From the NCBI GenBank assembly GCA_900557455.1, contig USSM01000001.1:1-64000 (forward strand): a stretch of 64,000 bases of DNA. The letters run 5' to 3'. Positions 1 through 7,295 of the stretch are shown piece by piece. The first letter of the stretch is position 1. Each line of letters starts with the position of its first letter. Position numbers and translations under genes: made by a program. This DNA comes from an uncultured Collinsella sp. (lineage in GTDB: Bacteria; Actinomycetota; Coriobacteriia; Coriobacteriales; Coriobacteriaceae). The notes under the pieces were generated by a model that saw only the letters and a list, made by a program, of their open reading frames with translations, had not been told where the DNA came from and ran no database searches.

Positions 1-63
1 CGGGATTGGTCAATCTCGGCCGACTATATTTGGCTAAATTATTCCGGCGCTAACATCGGGTAA
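1..63 (+). CDS. C-terminal tail of an open frame entering from outside the window
   Basis: Frame 1 is open from the window edge to a TAA at 61-63 and ends in residues NYSGANIG. Only 20 codons are visible, so neither family nor function can be assigned. A purine-rich GGGAGG stretch follows it directly, ahead of the next frame. It could be the end of a real upstream gene or chance. Confidence 0.25.
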   Translation, partial: RDWSISADYIWLNYSGANIG

Positions 64-121
64 AGGGAGGAGCGGGTTCGATGAAGATGGGATATGGTTT
101 GACTGGACATATCTGGAAGAG

Positions 122-478
122 ATGAAGTCCTTTCTTTGGACAATTGCAAGTTTGGAGAATCAGCGCTGGATGGAATCCGGTGCCTATTCGTCCTTGGACG
201 AGGCGTTTAACCGCTTCCTGCCTAACGGTTGCAACGGATCGTTGTTGCTTTCCCGTGGAAAGGATGCATACGTCTGTTGGGCAATCAATCCATCAGGTTT
301 TGTGTTTGCTACCGGTTCCAGAGATGGTGCTTTTCCTTCCATGAAATACGAGGGCGATCGCTGCCCAATTACTGAGGGTGCGGATATACTCTCCGAGTTT
401 GTTGATGACAACGGGGATGCTGATTCGCAACTTAAAAACTGGCACTTCAGCTTTTATATCGATAGATCGTACTTGTGA
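122..478 (+). CDS. Hypothetical protein, family not recognised
   Basis: A 118-residue acidic, aromatic-rich soluble protein with no signal peptide, membrane segment or motif I recognise. Its size, acidity and place in an accessory segment would suit a small immunity-type or orphan protein, but that is only inference. The ATG at 122 has no well-spaced Shine-Dalgarno: the purines GGAAGAG abut it. The same frame is open back to position 38 without a standard start codon and looks protein-like there (residues FDEDGIWFDWTYLEE precede the Met). The best ribosome-binding site, GGGAGG near 66-71, instead serves an ATG at 81 in another frame that stops after 14 codons. The 5' end may therefore be frameshifted or misread. 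A hairpin terminator follows at 550-594. Confidence 0.5.
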   Translation: MKSFLWTIASLENQRWMESGAYSSLDEAFNRFLPNGCNGSLLLSRGKDAYVCWAINPSGFVFATGSRDGAFPSMKYEGDRCPITEGADILSEFVDDNGDADSQLKNWHFSFYIDRSYL

Positions 479-549
479 TTACGCTTGAGGATGGATTATT
501 TAACGATGCTATTCTCTGAGCTAACAAATATTTTTTTTCGCAAATTGAC

Positions 550-594
550 AACCCTATGACGGAACACGATCTGCGCTCCGCCATAGGGTTTTTG
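550..594 (+). terminator. Rho-independent terminator
   Basis: Stem AACCCTATG (550-558) pairs with CATAGGGTT (582-590), with an inner CGGA/TCCG pairing (560-563 with 577-580), followed by a short T run. It lies 70 bases after the stop of the small unknown gene. The rest of 479-728 shows no gene. Confidence 0.65.
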
Positions 595-728
595 CTGCTA
601 AACAACAAATCATTGACGAGGGGGTGTTCCTATAGTTTTGTCAACGGTTTTCTCCGTTGAGCTACCTAGATTCTCTCCATGCTGGCGCCAGCCCATCGGC
701 GCGGCAGCTCTCTTTCATTTTTGCGGGG

Positions 729-1508
729 CTAGGCCGCGTAAGGGGCCTTGTCTCGCATGACCGCGTAGATCACCTTCAGCCTCTTCCTCGCGACCGCCTT
801 CAGCGCCTCGCCGTGGCACATCCCGCGGCCCCTGCACGCGCGGTAGTACTCGCCGAACCTGTTCGCGCTTCTCGTCAGCGAGTTGCATGAGAATATGAGC
901 AGGTTCTTCAGCCTCCTGTTCCCCCGCCTCGATGCAGCCACCGACGCTATCGAGGTCCCGGACCTGCGGTTCCTCGGGGCGATGCCGCAGTACGAAGCCA
1001 GGTGGTCGTGGTCGGGGAACGACGATATGTCGATCGCTATCGTCAGCTCCGACGCCGTCCTCGGCCCGATGCCCGGGATCGTCAGCAGGCACGCGTAGGT
1101 GTCGTCCGACTCGAGCAGGGACGCGATCTCGGCGTCGAGGCGCGACGCCTCCTCCATCGCCTCCGATATGCGCCTCGCAAGCATCCTCACCTGCGGATTC
1201 TCGGCCCTCACCATGACCTCGGAGGGCCTGGTCGACGAGGCTATCGCGGTCCAGGCGTCCGCGCGCGCCGATCCGCCCGCGCCCCGCATGAGCGCGGAGA
1301 GCGACGCCCTCCCCGCGTCCGCCACGCCCCAGGCGCCGCCGAGGCGGGCGAGGACGCGCAGCCACCTCGGGTCCGAGGGGTCCACCAGGGCCTCGAACGC
1401 CGGGCAGGATTCCAAGAGGATGGAGCGCAGCCGGCCGTACGCGGGCGCCCGATCGGCGGCCCTTTCGGGCTTGCTTGAATCGTATCCGACACCGGGGAAA
1501 TACATCAA
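729..1508 (-). pseudogene. IS110-family transposase, 5'-truncated remnant
   Basis: The 259-residue frame matches the C-terminal half of IS110/IS116/IS902 transposases. It has a helical linker, then the Transposase_20-type region at about residues 139-225 with TIPGIGPRTA, YCGIAPRNRRSG and RRGNRRLKN, and a basic C-terminus with YYRACRGRG. Family members are about 400 residues and begin with a DEDD RuvC-like catalytic domain, which is missing. The visible ATG lies inside what should be the coding region, so the copy cannot be catalytically active alone. IS110 elements lack long terminal inverted repeats, so the element ends cannot be set by eye. Local GC is clearly higher than in the flanking sequence. 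Nothing else is seen in 1509-1777 up to the next gene. Confidence 0.8.
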
Positions 1509-1777
1509 CGGGGTATCGAATAGCTCATTTCTGACTGTAATGGGGCACAGGCCGATATTAACGTCGACCTAATTTAGCCCCTACTATTGAACGGACAATT
1601 TTAATTACTAAAGATATGACTGGACTACAGAATCGGTTGGACAGGTCCGGTGCACATCGCGTACTTCCGTAGTTTTTCTTCGGAATACCCGTAGTAAAAT
1701 TACGGGCAAATTGACCGATTTGCTCAGCTGCTTTATCCTGTGTTTCAAATAGCCTTAGAAAGCAGAGGAGCTGTGCC

Positions 1778-2893
1778 ATGCTCAAGAAGTTTTCGGTTTC
1801 AAATTTCAAGTGCTTCGATAAGCGAATTACATTTGATCTATCCGATCCCGCTAACTATTCATTCAATCAACAGGTGATTCAGGATGGCGTTAAGGCAAAG
1901 GGCATCATTTATGGCGCGAATGGCAGCGGAAAGTCCAATTTCGCCCTCGCGATATTCGACATCGTTCTGCATCTGACCGACAAGGAAAAGCTGCTCAAAA
2001 AATACTCGCCATACCGGTGCCTTGATTCAAAGAGCTCAATCACAGAGTTTCAATACGATTTTGTCTTCGACAATATCGAGGTCGTATACCGCTACGGGAA
2101 AACCGACCCACAGACGCTTGTATACGAGAGTCTGTACATTGCTGGCGTGGAGGTCTTGAGCTACAGGTTCGACGCTCAAACGGGCCATGTTGACCTGCCG
2201 GGCGCCGAGTTCCTCTCGCTTTCTACCGATCTCCCCACTGAGTCCGACAGGCTGTCGCGTGTCAAATATGTCAAGAGCAATGCAATACTGCGAGATGAGC
2301 CGTCTGCCAGGGCGTTTAGAGCCTTCACCTCCTTTGTCGACAACATGCTCATGTTCTACTCGCTCGATGAGCGTGGATATCAGGGGCTTTCGGTTGGCTC
2401 GGATATCTTTACCCAGGGCATTATTCGCGAAGGAAAGATGGAGGACTTCCAAGAATTCTTGCGCCAGCAGGGAATCTCCCTGAACCTCGTATCCGTGGAC
2501 GTGAATGGAGTTCCCGAGCTTTATTGCAGGTTCGAGGGCGGTACCGTTCCGTTTGCGTCGGTCGCCTCGACAGGCACCATGTCACTTGCTCTGTACTACT
2601 ACTGGTATATCAAGATGAGCAAGGCTTCCTTGGTCTTTATCGATGAATTCGATGCCTTTTATCACTTTGAATTGTCCCGGTCGATCGTGGAGATGCTACG
2701 GGACCTTGAGGGTGTCCAGGTTTTCATTACGACGCACAACACGGACCTTTTGACGAACGACCTCATGCGTCCCGATGTCTATTTCATTCTCAAGGAGGGG
2801 GAGATTCGCTCGCTGGAAAAGCTAACACCCAAGGAGCTCAGATTGGCGCATAACCTCCAGAAGATGTTTAAGGCCGGTGCTTTCGATGGCTAG
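1778..2893 (+). CDS. AAA/ABC-type ATPase, first gene of a probable defence pair
   Basis: A 371-residue ATPase of the SMC/ABC-like AAA_15/AAA_21 group. It opens with LKKFSVSNFKCF, typical of these ATPases, and has Walker A GANGSGKSN at 46-54. The signature-like region VASTGTMSL is followed by Walker B LVFIDEFDAF (about residue 290), a switch histidine in ITTHNTDLL and a C-terminal MRPDVYFILKEG strand. RecN/OLD-like and AbiL-, RloA- and AriA-type ATPases share this layout, usually beside a nuclease-like partner. AGAGGAG lies 7 bases before the ATG. The stop overlaps the start of the next gene, suggesting coupled translation. It sits in the accessory segment between an IS remnant and a broken regulator. 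The ATPase assignment is firm. The anti-phage role is inferred from architecture and context. Confidence 0.8.
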   Translation: MLKKFSVSNFKCFDKRITFDLSDPANYSFNQQVIQDGVKAKGIIYGANGSGKSNFALAIFDIVLHLTDKEKLLKKYSPYRCLDSKSSITEFQYDFVFDNIEVVYRYGKTDPQTLVYESLYIAGVEVLSYRFDAQTGHVDLPGAEFLSLSTDLPTESDRLSRVKYVKSNAILRDEPSARAFRAFTSFVDNMLMFYSLDERGYQGLSVGSDIFTQGIIREGKMEDFQEFLRQQGISLNLVSVDVNGVPELYCRFEGGTVPFASVASTGTMSLALYYYWYIKMSKASLVFIDEFDAFYHFELSRSIVEMLRDLEGVQVFITTHNTDLLTNDLMRPDVYFILKEGEIRSLEKLTPKELRLAHNLQKMFKAGAFDG

Positions 2894-3683
2894 CCCGGTC
2901 ACGCTCTTCATCGTTGAAGGAGAGTCGCGTGACCTGCGCTTTGCGGAGAAGATGAAGGATCTTTTTCTGAAAGGGAGAGATGACCTGAGGGTGATCTGTC
3001 TGCCAGCGGCGCAGAACATCTACATGCTTTACGAGCGGCTTGCAGAGGAGGACTTCGATCTGGATGTTGTGGAGGTACTGAGAGAAACGGTGCCTTCTGC
3101 TGCAAAATGTCTAGAGGGCGTGGAGAGGGATTCTGTTGATGAGGTCTTTCTCTTCTTTGACTACGACTCTCATCAGAACAATGCGCCTGGATGCGAGTCC
3201 GATGCCCTTGTGGAGGCGATGCTCCTCGCATTCGATAACGAGCACGAGAGCGGAAAGCTCTATATAAGCTACCCGATGGTCGAGGCACTGTACGATTATC
3301 GCGCAGGGCAGTGCCAGGCGCATTCAGGCTGTTTTGTTGACAACTCGGAAATCGCTCAATATAAAAATAAGTCGGGAGAGGGAAACGTTAACGTGGGGAA
3401 GCACATGGAGCTTCCCCAATGGAAAGATGCAATCGCTGCCTTCGTATTGAGATGCAAGTGCCTGCTCGGTCTCGATGAGGTTTCATTTGAGACGTATCGA
3501 GAGCTGGTTACGGTCGATGCGATCTTCCGCGAGGAGAAAAGGATGCGGATCGAGGACGGTTCGGTGTTTGTGCTATCGGCTTTTCCAGAGTTTCTGCTCG
3601 ACTATTTCGGTGATAAGTTCTTTAATTCCATGGCTCCGATGCGCCACCTTAAGTTCGATGATTGCCCCCGAGAAAAAGGATGA
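2886..3683 (+). CDS. TOPRIM-like partner protein (RloB/DUF4435-type resemblance)
   Basis: About 265 residues, overlapping the ATPase stop by 8 bases if it starts at the ATG at 2886. An in-frame GTG at 2877 is an alternative. The N-terminus TLFIVEGES supplies the glycine-glutamate loop of a TOPRIM fold. FLFFDYDSH supplies the acidic DxD-like motif, and YPMVEALYDY resembles the P-x-x-E segment of RloB-type proteins. In known pairs such as AbiL, RloAB and PARIS the ATPase holds a TOPRIM nuclease that is released or activated on infection. The same arrangement is likely here, but I did not match the protein to one named family. No signal peptide or membrane segment is visible. Confidence 0.65.
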   Translation: MASPVTLFIVEGESRDLRFAEKMKDLFLKGRDDLRVICLPAAQNIYMLYERLAEEDFDLDVVEVLRETVPSAAKCLEGVERDSVDEVFLFFDYDSHQNNAPGCESDALVEAMLLAFDNEHESGKLYISYPMVEALYDYRAGQCQAHSGCFVDNSEIAQYKNKSGEGNVNVGKHMELPQWKDAIAAFVLRCKCLLGLDEVSFETYRELVTVDAIFREEKRMRIEDGSVFVLSAFPEFLLDYFGDKFFNSMAPMRHLKFDDCPREKG

Positions 3684-3710
3684 GGCGCAATTAATCTCGC
3701 GCGCAACCGA

Positions 3711-4673
3711 TTAAAAGCAAGTTTTATGTTTCCCAAAGCAGGGGAAGTGGTCGCGGCTCGCTTTTGTTATGCCCGCCCGGACGGAACGCAAAGTGGGCAA
3801 TTGCCTCAGAGACACATCGTTACGCCAATTCGTATCGCAATGTGCGACCCCGCTGTGCGTTGCGATTTGCCCCCTATCCACCATCTCTTTCAGTATGCGG
3901 CCGGCCGTGGACTGGCCGATCCCGAGCAACGCCCGCGCTTCCCTTCGGGTAATTGAGGGGTGCTCTGCCAAGAACCGCAGGATCTCGTCCTCTCGGGAAT
4001 GGGAAGCAGCGGGCGCCTGCTTGCTGTTTGACGCGGGCGTTTCCGCTGCCGTTGCTGCGAAGTTCATGTTGGGCAGAACGATTTTGAATGCGTTGTTCGT
4101 GGCCATGATTTGCGGCTGAGAGGCCGCATCCGCGTAGGCCCCCATGATCTTCCTCATCCCCGTGCCGTATGCCTCGATGAGCTGCAGGCGATAGAAGACG
4201 TTGGCGAGATGCGAGTTCCGGCAGGCAGAGATGCCCATCATCAAATCCTCCAGCTCCAAGCCGGGCAGAAGGCCGCCGACTGACACGAACTCGATCCTGT
4301 CGTCGTAGACGCTGATCAGCGTGCTGGCGCGGAAGGAGTAGTCCCTGTGCACGAGCGAGTTCAGCAAGGCCTCGCGCACGGCGACCTCCGGGTAGTCCCT
4401 GGTGTCGACGCGCAGCAGCTTTTGGAAAGTGGCATGGGTCCGGTTGTGGAAGTCGATGTAGTCGTAGGCCTCGTCGAGCTGCCGCATGAGGGACCCGGAG
4501 AACTCCCGGCGATCCTTGAACACACTCTGGTCCGTCCCCTCGAAAACGGCCGCTTTGACGGTGTGCAGGCACTGGTCGGACAGGAGCAGGCCGAGGTTTG
4601 TGTAGAGACCGTCCGATGAGGTTATCTTCAGGGTCTGTATCTGCGGCGCGCCGAAGGGGATCTTTCGTGTCTC
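3711..4673 (-). pseudogene. AlbA_2/Schlafen-type ATP-binding regulator, N-terminally truncated
   Basis: The open frame on the minus strand begins just after a TAG at 4676-4674. It carries the C-terminal two thirds of the family annotated as ATP-binding protein or RecG-like regulator: residues TRDYPEVAVREALLNSLVHRDY (written here as TRDYPEVAVREAL then LNSLVHRDY), then SVYDDRIEFVSVGGL, YGTGMRKIMGAY, and a winged-helix end with PSITRREARALLGIG. The N-terminal AlbA_2 domain of about 150 residues is absent. The first possible start in frame is a GTG at 4523, well inside the fold. The last 40 residues look unlike the family, so the 3' end may also be altered. It is probably a decayed regulator that once belonged to this accessory segment. 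Confidence 0.65.
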
Positions 4674-4682
4674 CTACCCATA

Positions 4683-4725
4683 TTCTGACCATTTTTCTAA
4701 CCATGGTGGTTAGTAAAATGGTCAG
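4683..4725. promoter_or_regulatory. 21-bp near-perfect inverted repeat, candidate operator
   Basis: The left arm begins TTCTGACCATTTTTCTAACC (4683-4703) and the right arm mirrors it (4705-4725 region), with a single mismatched pair and a 3-base centre around CCATGG. It lies directly upstream of the truncated minus-strand regulator. Such AlbA-type regulators often bind palindromes near their own start, so an operator is likely. It lacks a T-run that would make it a terminator. Confidence 0.5.
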
Positions 4726-4872
4726 AAATGACGACTTTACCGCGTCGCTCGTTGGGATTGTGCCAAGGATGTTCGCCATACCGGACAAAAGCGCGTCCAG
4801 TTCTCTGGCCGAACGAGACGAGCTCAAGGAGAACCTACTTCTTGCAATGTAGATTTTGAGCGTTGCACCCTG

Positions 4873-5547
4873 TTGCATGGTGCCCGAGGGCACCTCAGAT
4901 CGCTGCTAAAATGCCTATATTCCGGAAGTGCGGGGGTAGACCAGACCGCGCCGTCCAACCTGCCGCTGGTGTTCGACGACGACCGTTGCCTGTTCAACAC
5001 CGGCCTGTACACGCGCCGTTACGAGACCATCTACGGCCTGTTTGAGCCCAACACCAGGCCCGACGCGCGCCAGCGCTGGTTTTTGAAGGGCTTTTTTAAG
5101 GAAAGCGACCCCATGCTGGTCTCGTTTGAGTACCTGCCGTGCCGCGTGCGCTTTGCCGAGGACCCCTCCGAGCTGGTCTTTGACTACCGCTTGCCGATCC
5201 GCTCCAACATCGACCACATCCTGGGCGACGAGGAAAACCTCACGCGTATCCCCGCCAGCCTGATGGGGGAGGGTAACTCACTGCTGCTGCGCCGCGCCTT
5301 TGAGGGCGCCGTCGTCGAGGCCGCCCGCCGCGCCGCCGCAAACTACACGCTCGCCGTGCCGCAGTTCTACGGTGGACGGATTAAACTGCTGCTTCCACTG
5401 TGCACAACCGGCGACAAGCCCGAACTGGCGCTGACCATCCAACGCGAGGACGGCTTCTACGCCGCGCGCACCTGCCTCACGCTCGATATGGCCTACAACA
5501 AAGCACGACTCATCTGCCGCCCCGAGACCTCGTGGATCAAGCGGTAA
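4873..5547 (+). CDS. DUF3825 domain protein, probably 5'-truncated
   Basis: The 224-residue frame matches DUF3825 from about residue 28: NLPLVFDDDRCLFNTGLYTRRYE, given here in two parts as NLPLVFDDDRC and LFNTGLYTRRYE. Then come a conserved NIDHILGDEENLTRIP stretch, a NYTLAVPQFYGGRIKLLLP strand and a LTLDMAYNKARLICRPE end. Full family members carry an extra N-terminal segment before the NLP motif. Here it is replaced by about 25 residues without similarity, and the ATG at 4873 has no good ribosome-binding site. The biochemical function of the family is unknown to me; it often occurs in mobile or defence-rich neighbourhoods. Treat it as a remnant unless expression is shown. Confidence 0.6.
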   Translation: MHGARGHLRSLLKCLYSGSAGVDQTAPSNLPLVFDDDRCLFNTGLYTRRYETIYGLFEPNTRPDARQRWFLKGFFKESDPMLVSFEYLPCRVRFAEDPSELVFDYRLPIRSNIDHILGDEENLTRIPASLMGEGNSLLLRRAFEGAVVEAARRAAANYTLAVPQFYGGRIKLLLPLCTTGDKPELALTIQREDGFYAARTCLTLDMAYNKARLICRPETSWIKR

Positions 5548-5635
5548 GGGCTCGTTAAGCTGCGGGTTTGCTGTTTATTTGGACTCCGCCAGAGCAGCCA
5601 GCGCCCACGAATTTAAAATCGGGGGCAAAAAGTTC

Positions 5636-5665
5636 TTGGTAAACCACGCGCGGCTATGATAGTAT
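5636..5665 (+). promoter_or_regulatory. Promoter of tRNA-Val
   Basis: TTGGTA (5636-5641) and TAGTAT (5660-5665) are separated by 18 bases and end 20 bases before the tRNA. Between 5548 and this promoter nothing else is seen. Confidence 0.55.
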
Positions 5666-5685
5666 CTCTTTTGCCGAAAGGCGAC

Positions 5686-5760
5686 GGGCGATTGGCTCAG
5701 GGGTAGAGCATATCCTTCACACGGATGGGGTCACAAGTTCGAATCTTGTATCGCCCACCA
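5686..5760 (+). tRNA. tRNA-Val (CAC)
   Basis: The acceptor stem GGGCGAT pairs with ATCGCCC (5750-5756), followed by encoded ACCA. D stem GCTC/GAGC, anticodon stem TATCC/GGATG with loop TTCACAC (anticodon CAC at 5718-5720), and T stem ACAAG/CTTGT around TTCGAAT complete the cloverleaf. It reads GUG valine codons. Its 3' end borders the accessory segment and could be an integration site. Confidence 0.93.
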
Positions 5761-5771
5761 TCTAAAGCACA

Positions 5772-5805
5772 GGTCAGAGGTGTTAAGCCTCTGGCCTTTT
5801 TCTTT
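5772..5805 (+). terminator. Terminator of tRNA-Val
   Basis: GGTCAGAGG (5772-5780) pairs with CCTCTGGCC (5788-5796), followed by a T-rich run interrupted by one C. Confidence 0.75.
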
Positions 5806-5841
5806 TTAACACCAAGGGTGACACCAAAAGTGACACCAAAT
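5806..5841. repeat. Three tandem 12-base repeats next to tRNA-Val
   Basis: TTAACACCAAGG, GTGACACCAAAA and GTGACACCAAAT follow one another with a 12-base period, sharing ACACCAA. Short direct repeats just beyond a tRNA 3' end can be arm-type sites of a tyrosine recombinase, but no integrase gene is in the window. From 5842 to 6080 there is only AT-rich sequence with no gene. Confidence 0.45.
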
Positions 5842-6096
5842 TTTGTAACTTTATTAAAATGGGGTCTCCTTTTTTATTGAATATGACCCCTTCACAATTC
5901 CTACAAATGTATATAATCGCCCAATGTCTTCGGCCGATCTTTGCCTTGCTATGTATATGTCAATGACTTAACGCCGCTTACCGCAGCTGCGAAACCATAG
6001 CGGGGCAAAAGGTCTGCTACGGGGATATCGTGATTGTGAATCCGGTCATAATGAAGGTGGGCGGTATCGCCGCGGGAAGTTTTTCCAAAATTGTCC

Positions 6097-6125
6097 TTGC
6101 ATCGCCGTCCGAGTTCCCGTATAGT
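6097..6125 (+). promoter_or_regulatory. Promoter of first tRNA-Ala copy
   Basis: TTGCAT (6097-6102) and TATAGT (6120-6125) have a 17-base spacer, with the tRNA starting 13 bases later. This is a strong consensus-like housekeeping promoter that lies wholly inside the direct repeat. Confidence 0.75.
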
Positions 6126-6137
6126 ACTTGTTCGCAC

Positions 6138-6213
6138 GGGGGCGTAGCTCAGCTGGGAGAGCGCTTGACTGGCAGTCAAGAGGTCAGGGGTTCGATCCCC
6201 CTCGTCTCCACCC
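6138..6213 (+). tRNA. tRNA-Ala (GGC), copy 1
   Basis: Acceptor GGGGGCG pairs with CGTCTCC through two G-U pairs, including the G3-U70 pair that is the alanine identity element. D stem GCTC/GAGC, anticodon stem CTTGA/TCAAG with loop CTGGCAG (anticodon GGC), and T stem AGGGG/CCCCT are all intact. CCA is not encoded (ACCC). The gene is identical to the copy at 7448. Confidence 0.93.
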
Positions 6214-6225
6214 GAGCATTGAATG

Positions 6226-6254
6226 AGGCTCCAACGCAAGTTGGGGCCTTTTTT
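6226..6254 (+). terminator. Terminator of first tRNA-Ala copy
   Basis: AGGCTCCAAC (6226-6235) pairs with GTTGGGGCCT (6240-6249) around a GCAA loop, followed by six T. Confidence 0.85.
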
Positions 6255-6285
6255 CATATAGGCACACAAGGTCAAAGGCGGCGCC

Positions 6286-6318
6286 ATGATCCTCCTGGTC
6301 GACAAGATCGTGCGTTGA
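6286..6318 (+). pseudogene. Duplicated 5' fragment of the ABC-F gene
   Basis: This copies the ABC-F start (MILLVDKI) up to the repeat boundary at 6310, then runs into unrelated sequence and stops after 10 codons. It still has the AAAGG ribosome-binding site. It marks how the 230-bp repeat ends inside a coding sequence. Confidence 0.8.
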
Positions 6319-6343
6319 ACGACCGTCGCGTGCATGGTAGTAT
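6315..6343 (+). promoter_or_regulatory. Promoter of the CAT tRNA
   Basis: TTGAAC (6315-6320) and TAGTAT (6338-6343) are 17 bases apart. The -35 box begins 4 bases after the end of the direct repeat. Confidence 0.55.
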
Positions 6344-6410
6344 TCTTCCTCGTGGTGTGAAACTAATGCAAATGGATAGCCGCCATTACTATCACAGCCA
6401 CTAACTAAAA

Positions 6411-6486
6411 GGGCTCTTGGCGCAACGGTTAGCGCAGGGGACTCATAATCCCTGGGTTCTGGGTTCGAATCCCGGAGGGCCCACCA
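6411..6486 (+). tRNA. tRNA with CAT anticodon (Ile2 or elongator Met)
   Basis: Acceptor GGGCTCT pairs with AGGGCCC and ACCA is encoded. D stem is GCGC/GCGC, anticodon stem GGGGA/TCCCT with loop CTCATAA, and T stem CTGGG/CCCGG. The CAT anticodon could be read as methionine, or as isoleucine AUA after lysidine modification. The sequence alone does not decide this. The non-initiator character is clear from the paired first base. Confidence 0.88.
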
Positions 6487-6495
6487 GCATCTACC

Positions 6496-6533
6496 AGCGG
6501 TTTCTCTGATTTCCAGTCAATCGGGGAAACCGC
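6496..6533 (+). terminator. Terminator of the CAT tRNA
   Basis: AGCGGTTTC (6496-6504) pairs with GAAACCGCT (6525-6533), and the stem continues imperfectly inward around TCCAGTC. A T-rich stretch follows. The 6541-6740 gap is AT-rich and holds no gene. Confidence 0.7.
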
Positions 6534-6743
6534 TTTCGTATTTGTTTTTCCTTCTCGAATCCTCGTGTTTCTTCTGTCTATCCACAACTATCCACAACTG
6601 CAAAATGCAAAAAAACTTCATTGCTAGGAACTGCACAGCATCATATTGGATAGCCGGATTCAACTTAAATGGAAAGGTATTGATTTTACGTTAAGATAAT
6701 TCTAATACATACACATTTTGGGACTGTACCCGAAACGAACGGG

Positions 6744-6770
6744 TATAATTGACGTATTACATCGTATTAC
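6744..6770 (+). promoter_or_regulatory. Promoter and candidate operator of the toxin-antitoxin pair
   Basis: A perfect TATAAT (6744-6749) is followed by two direct copies of CGTATTAC (6753-6760 and 6763-6770) just ahead of the antitoxin. Repeats overlapping the transcription start are typical binding sites for an autoregulating antitoxin-toxin complex. No convincing -35 box is seen. Confidence 0.5.
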
Positions 6771-6786
6771 GTTGATTGGAGTAACC

Positions 6787-7014
6787 ATGGCCATGAGTGC
6801 GACCGCCATTAGGTTCGACGAGGGAGAGAAGGACTGGATCCAGTCCTATGCGAGCGTCCTCGGCATGTCCTTTTCTGAATTCGTGAGGAGTGCCGCCCTC
6901 GAGAAGGTCGAAGAGGCAGCTGATATCAAGGCATACAACGAGGCGTTGGTAGAAGATGACGGCACCCGCTACTCGATGGATGACGTCATGCGCATGGCCA
7001 TGGAGGCCGAATGA
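6787..7014 (+). CDS. RelB-like antitoxin (DUF6290 type)
   Basis: A 75-residue protein, MAMSATAIRFDEGEKDWI onward, with a ribbon-helix-helix-like N-terminus (FDEGEKDWIQSYASVLGMSFSEFVR, in the order given by FDEGEK then SFSEFVR). The acidic C-terminal part (VEDDGTRYSMDDVMR) would wrap the toxin. GGAG at 6778-6781 supports the ATG at 6787; a second ATG two codons on is possible. Upstream frame continuation to 6718 is not needed. It overlaps the toxin start by 4 bases (ATGA), the normal antitoxin-first layout. It would neutralise the RelE-like toxin and repress the operon through the repeats at 6753-6770. Confidence 0.8.
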   Translation: MAMSATAIRFDEGEKDWIQSYASVLGMSFSEFVRSAALEKVEEAADIKAYNEALVEDDGTRYSMDDVMRMAMEAE

Positions 7015-7295
7015 GCTTCAGTGTCGAGTGGTCCAAGGCTGCGGCCAAGCAACTTGTCAAGATCCCGAAAAAGCAAAGGCTCATCGTCCTGTCCTGGGTC
7101 CAAGAACATCTTAATGGATGCGAAGACCCACGTCTCGCACCGAACGGAAAACAGCTTCAGGGCACCGACTCCGGTTGGCGCTGGCGCGTCGGGGTCTACC
7201 GTATCCTGGGGAGGATCGAGGATGGGAAGGCCGTCGTCGAGGTCGTGAGGGTCGGCCACCGCCAGGGCGTCTACAAAAACATGCCGCGGATATAG
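7011..7295 (+). CDS. RelE/ParE-family toxin
   Basis: A 94-residue basic protein with the RelE fold hallmarks: SVEWSKAAAKQLVKIPKKQR helix start, the GKQLQGTDSGWRWRVGVYRILG strand pair (KQLQG then WRWRVGVYRI), and a C-terminal VRVGHRQGVYKN. This matches RelE-type mRNA interferases, which cut mRNA in the ribosomal A site. The start overlaps the antitoxin stop. The pair lies inside the segment bracketed by the 230-bp direct repeats, so loss of the segment by recombination would remove the antitoxin supply, a plausible stabilising effect. The remaining 7296-7390 is very GC-rich and shows no gene. Confidence 0.85.
   Translation: MSFSVEWSKAAAKQLVKIPKKQRLIVLSWVQEHLNGCEDPRLAPNGKQLQGTDSGWRWRVGVYRILGRIEDGKAVVEVVRVGHRQGVYKNMPRI

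Larger units (their letters stand above)
6081..6310 (+). repeat. Upstream copy of 230-bp direct repeat
   Basis: Nearly identical to 7391-7620 with offset 1310. The only differences I find are at 6130 (G versus C) and 6283 (G versus A). It contains a full tRNA-Ala promoter, gene and terminator plus the first 25 bases of the ABC-F coding sequence. Confidence 0.95.

Noticed and set aside
5949..6335. Minus-strand frame with GDEGDRTPDLLTASQALSQLSYAP, repeated at 7319-7747
   Set aside because: It is the antisense reading of the tRNA-Ala gene, a well-known false protein; the same holds for the plus-strand frame with GGVAQLGERLTGSQEVRGSIPL.
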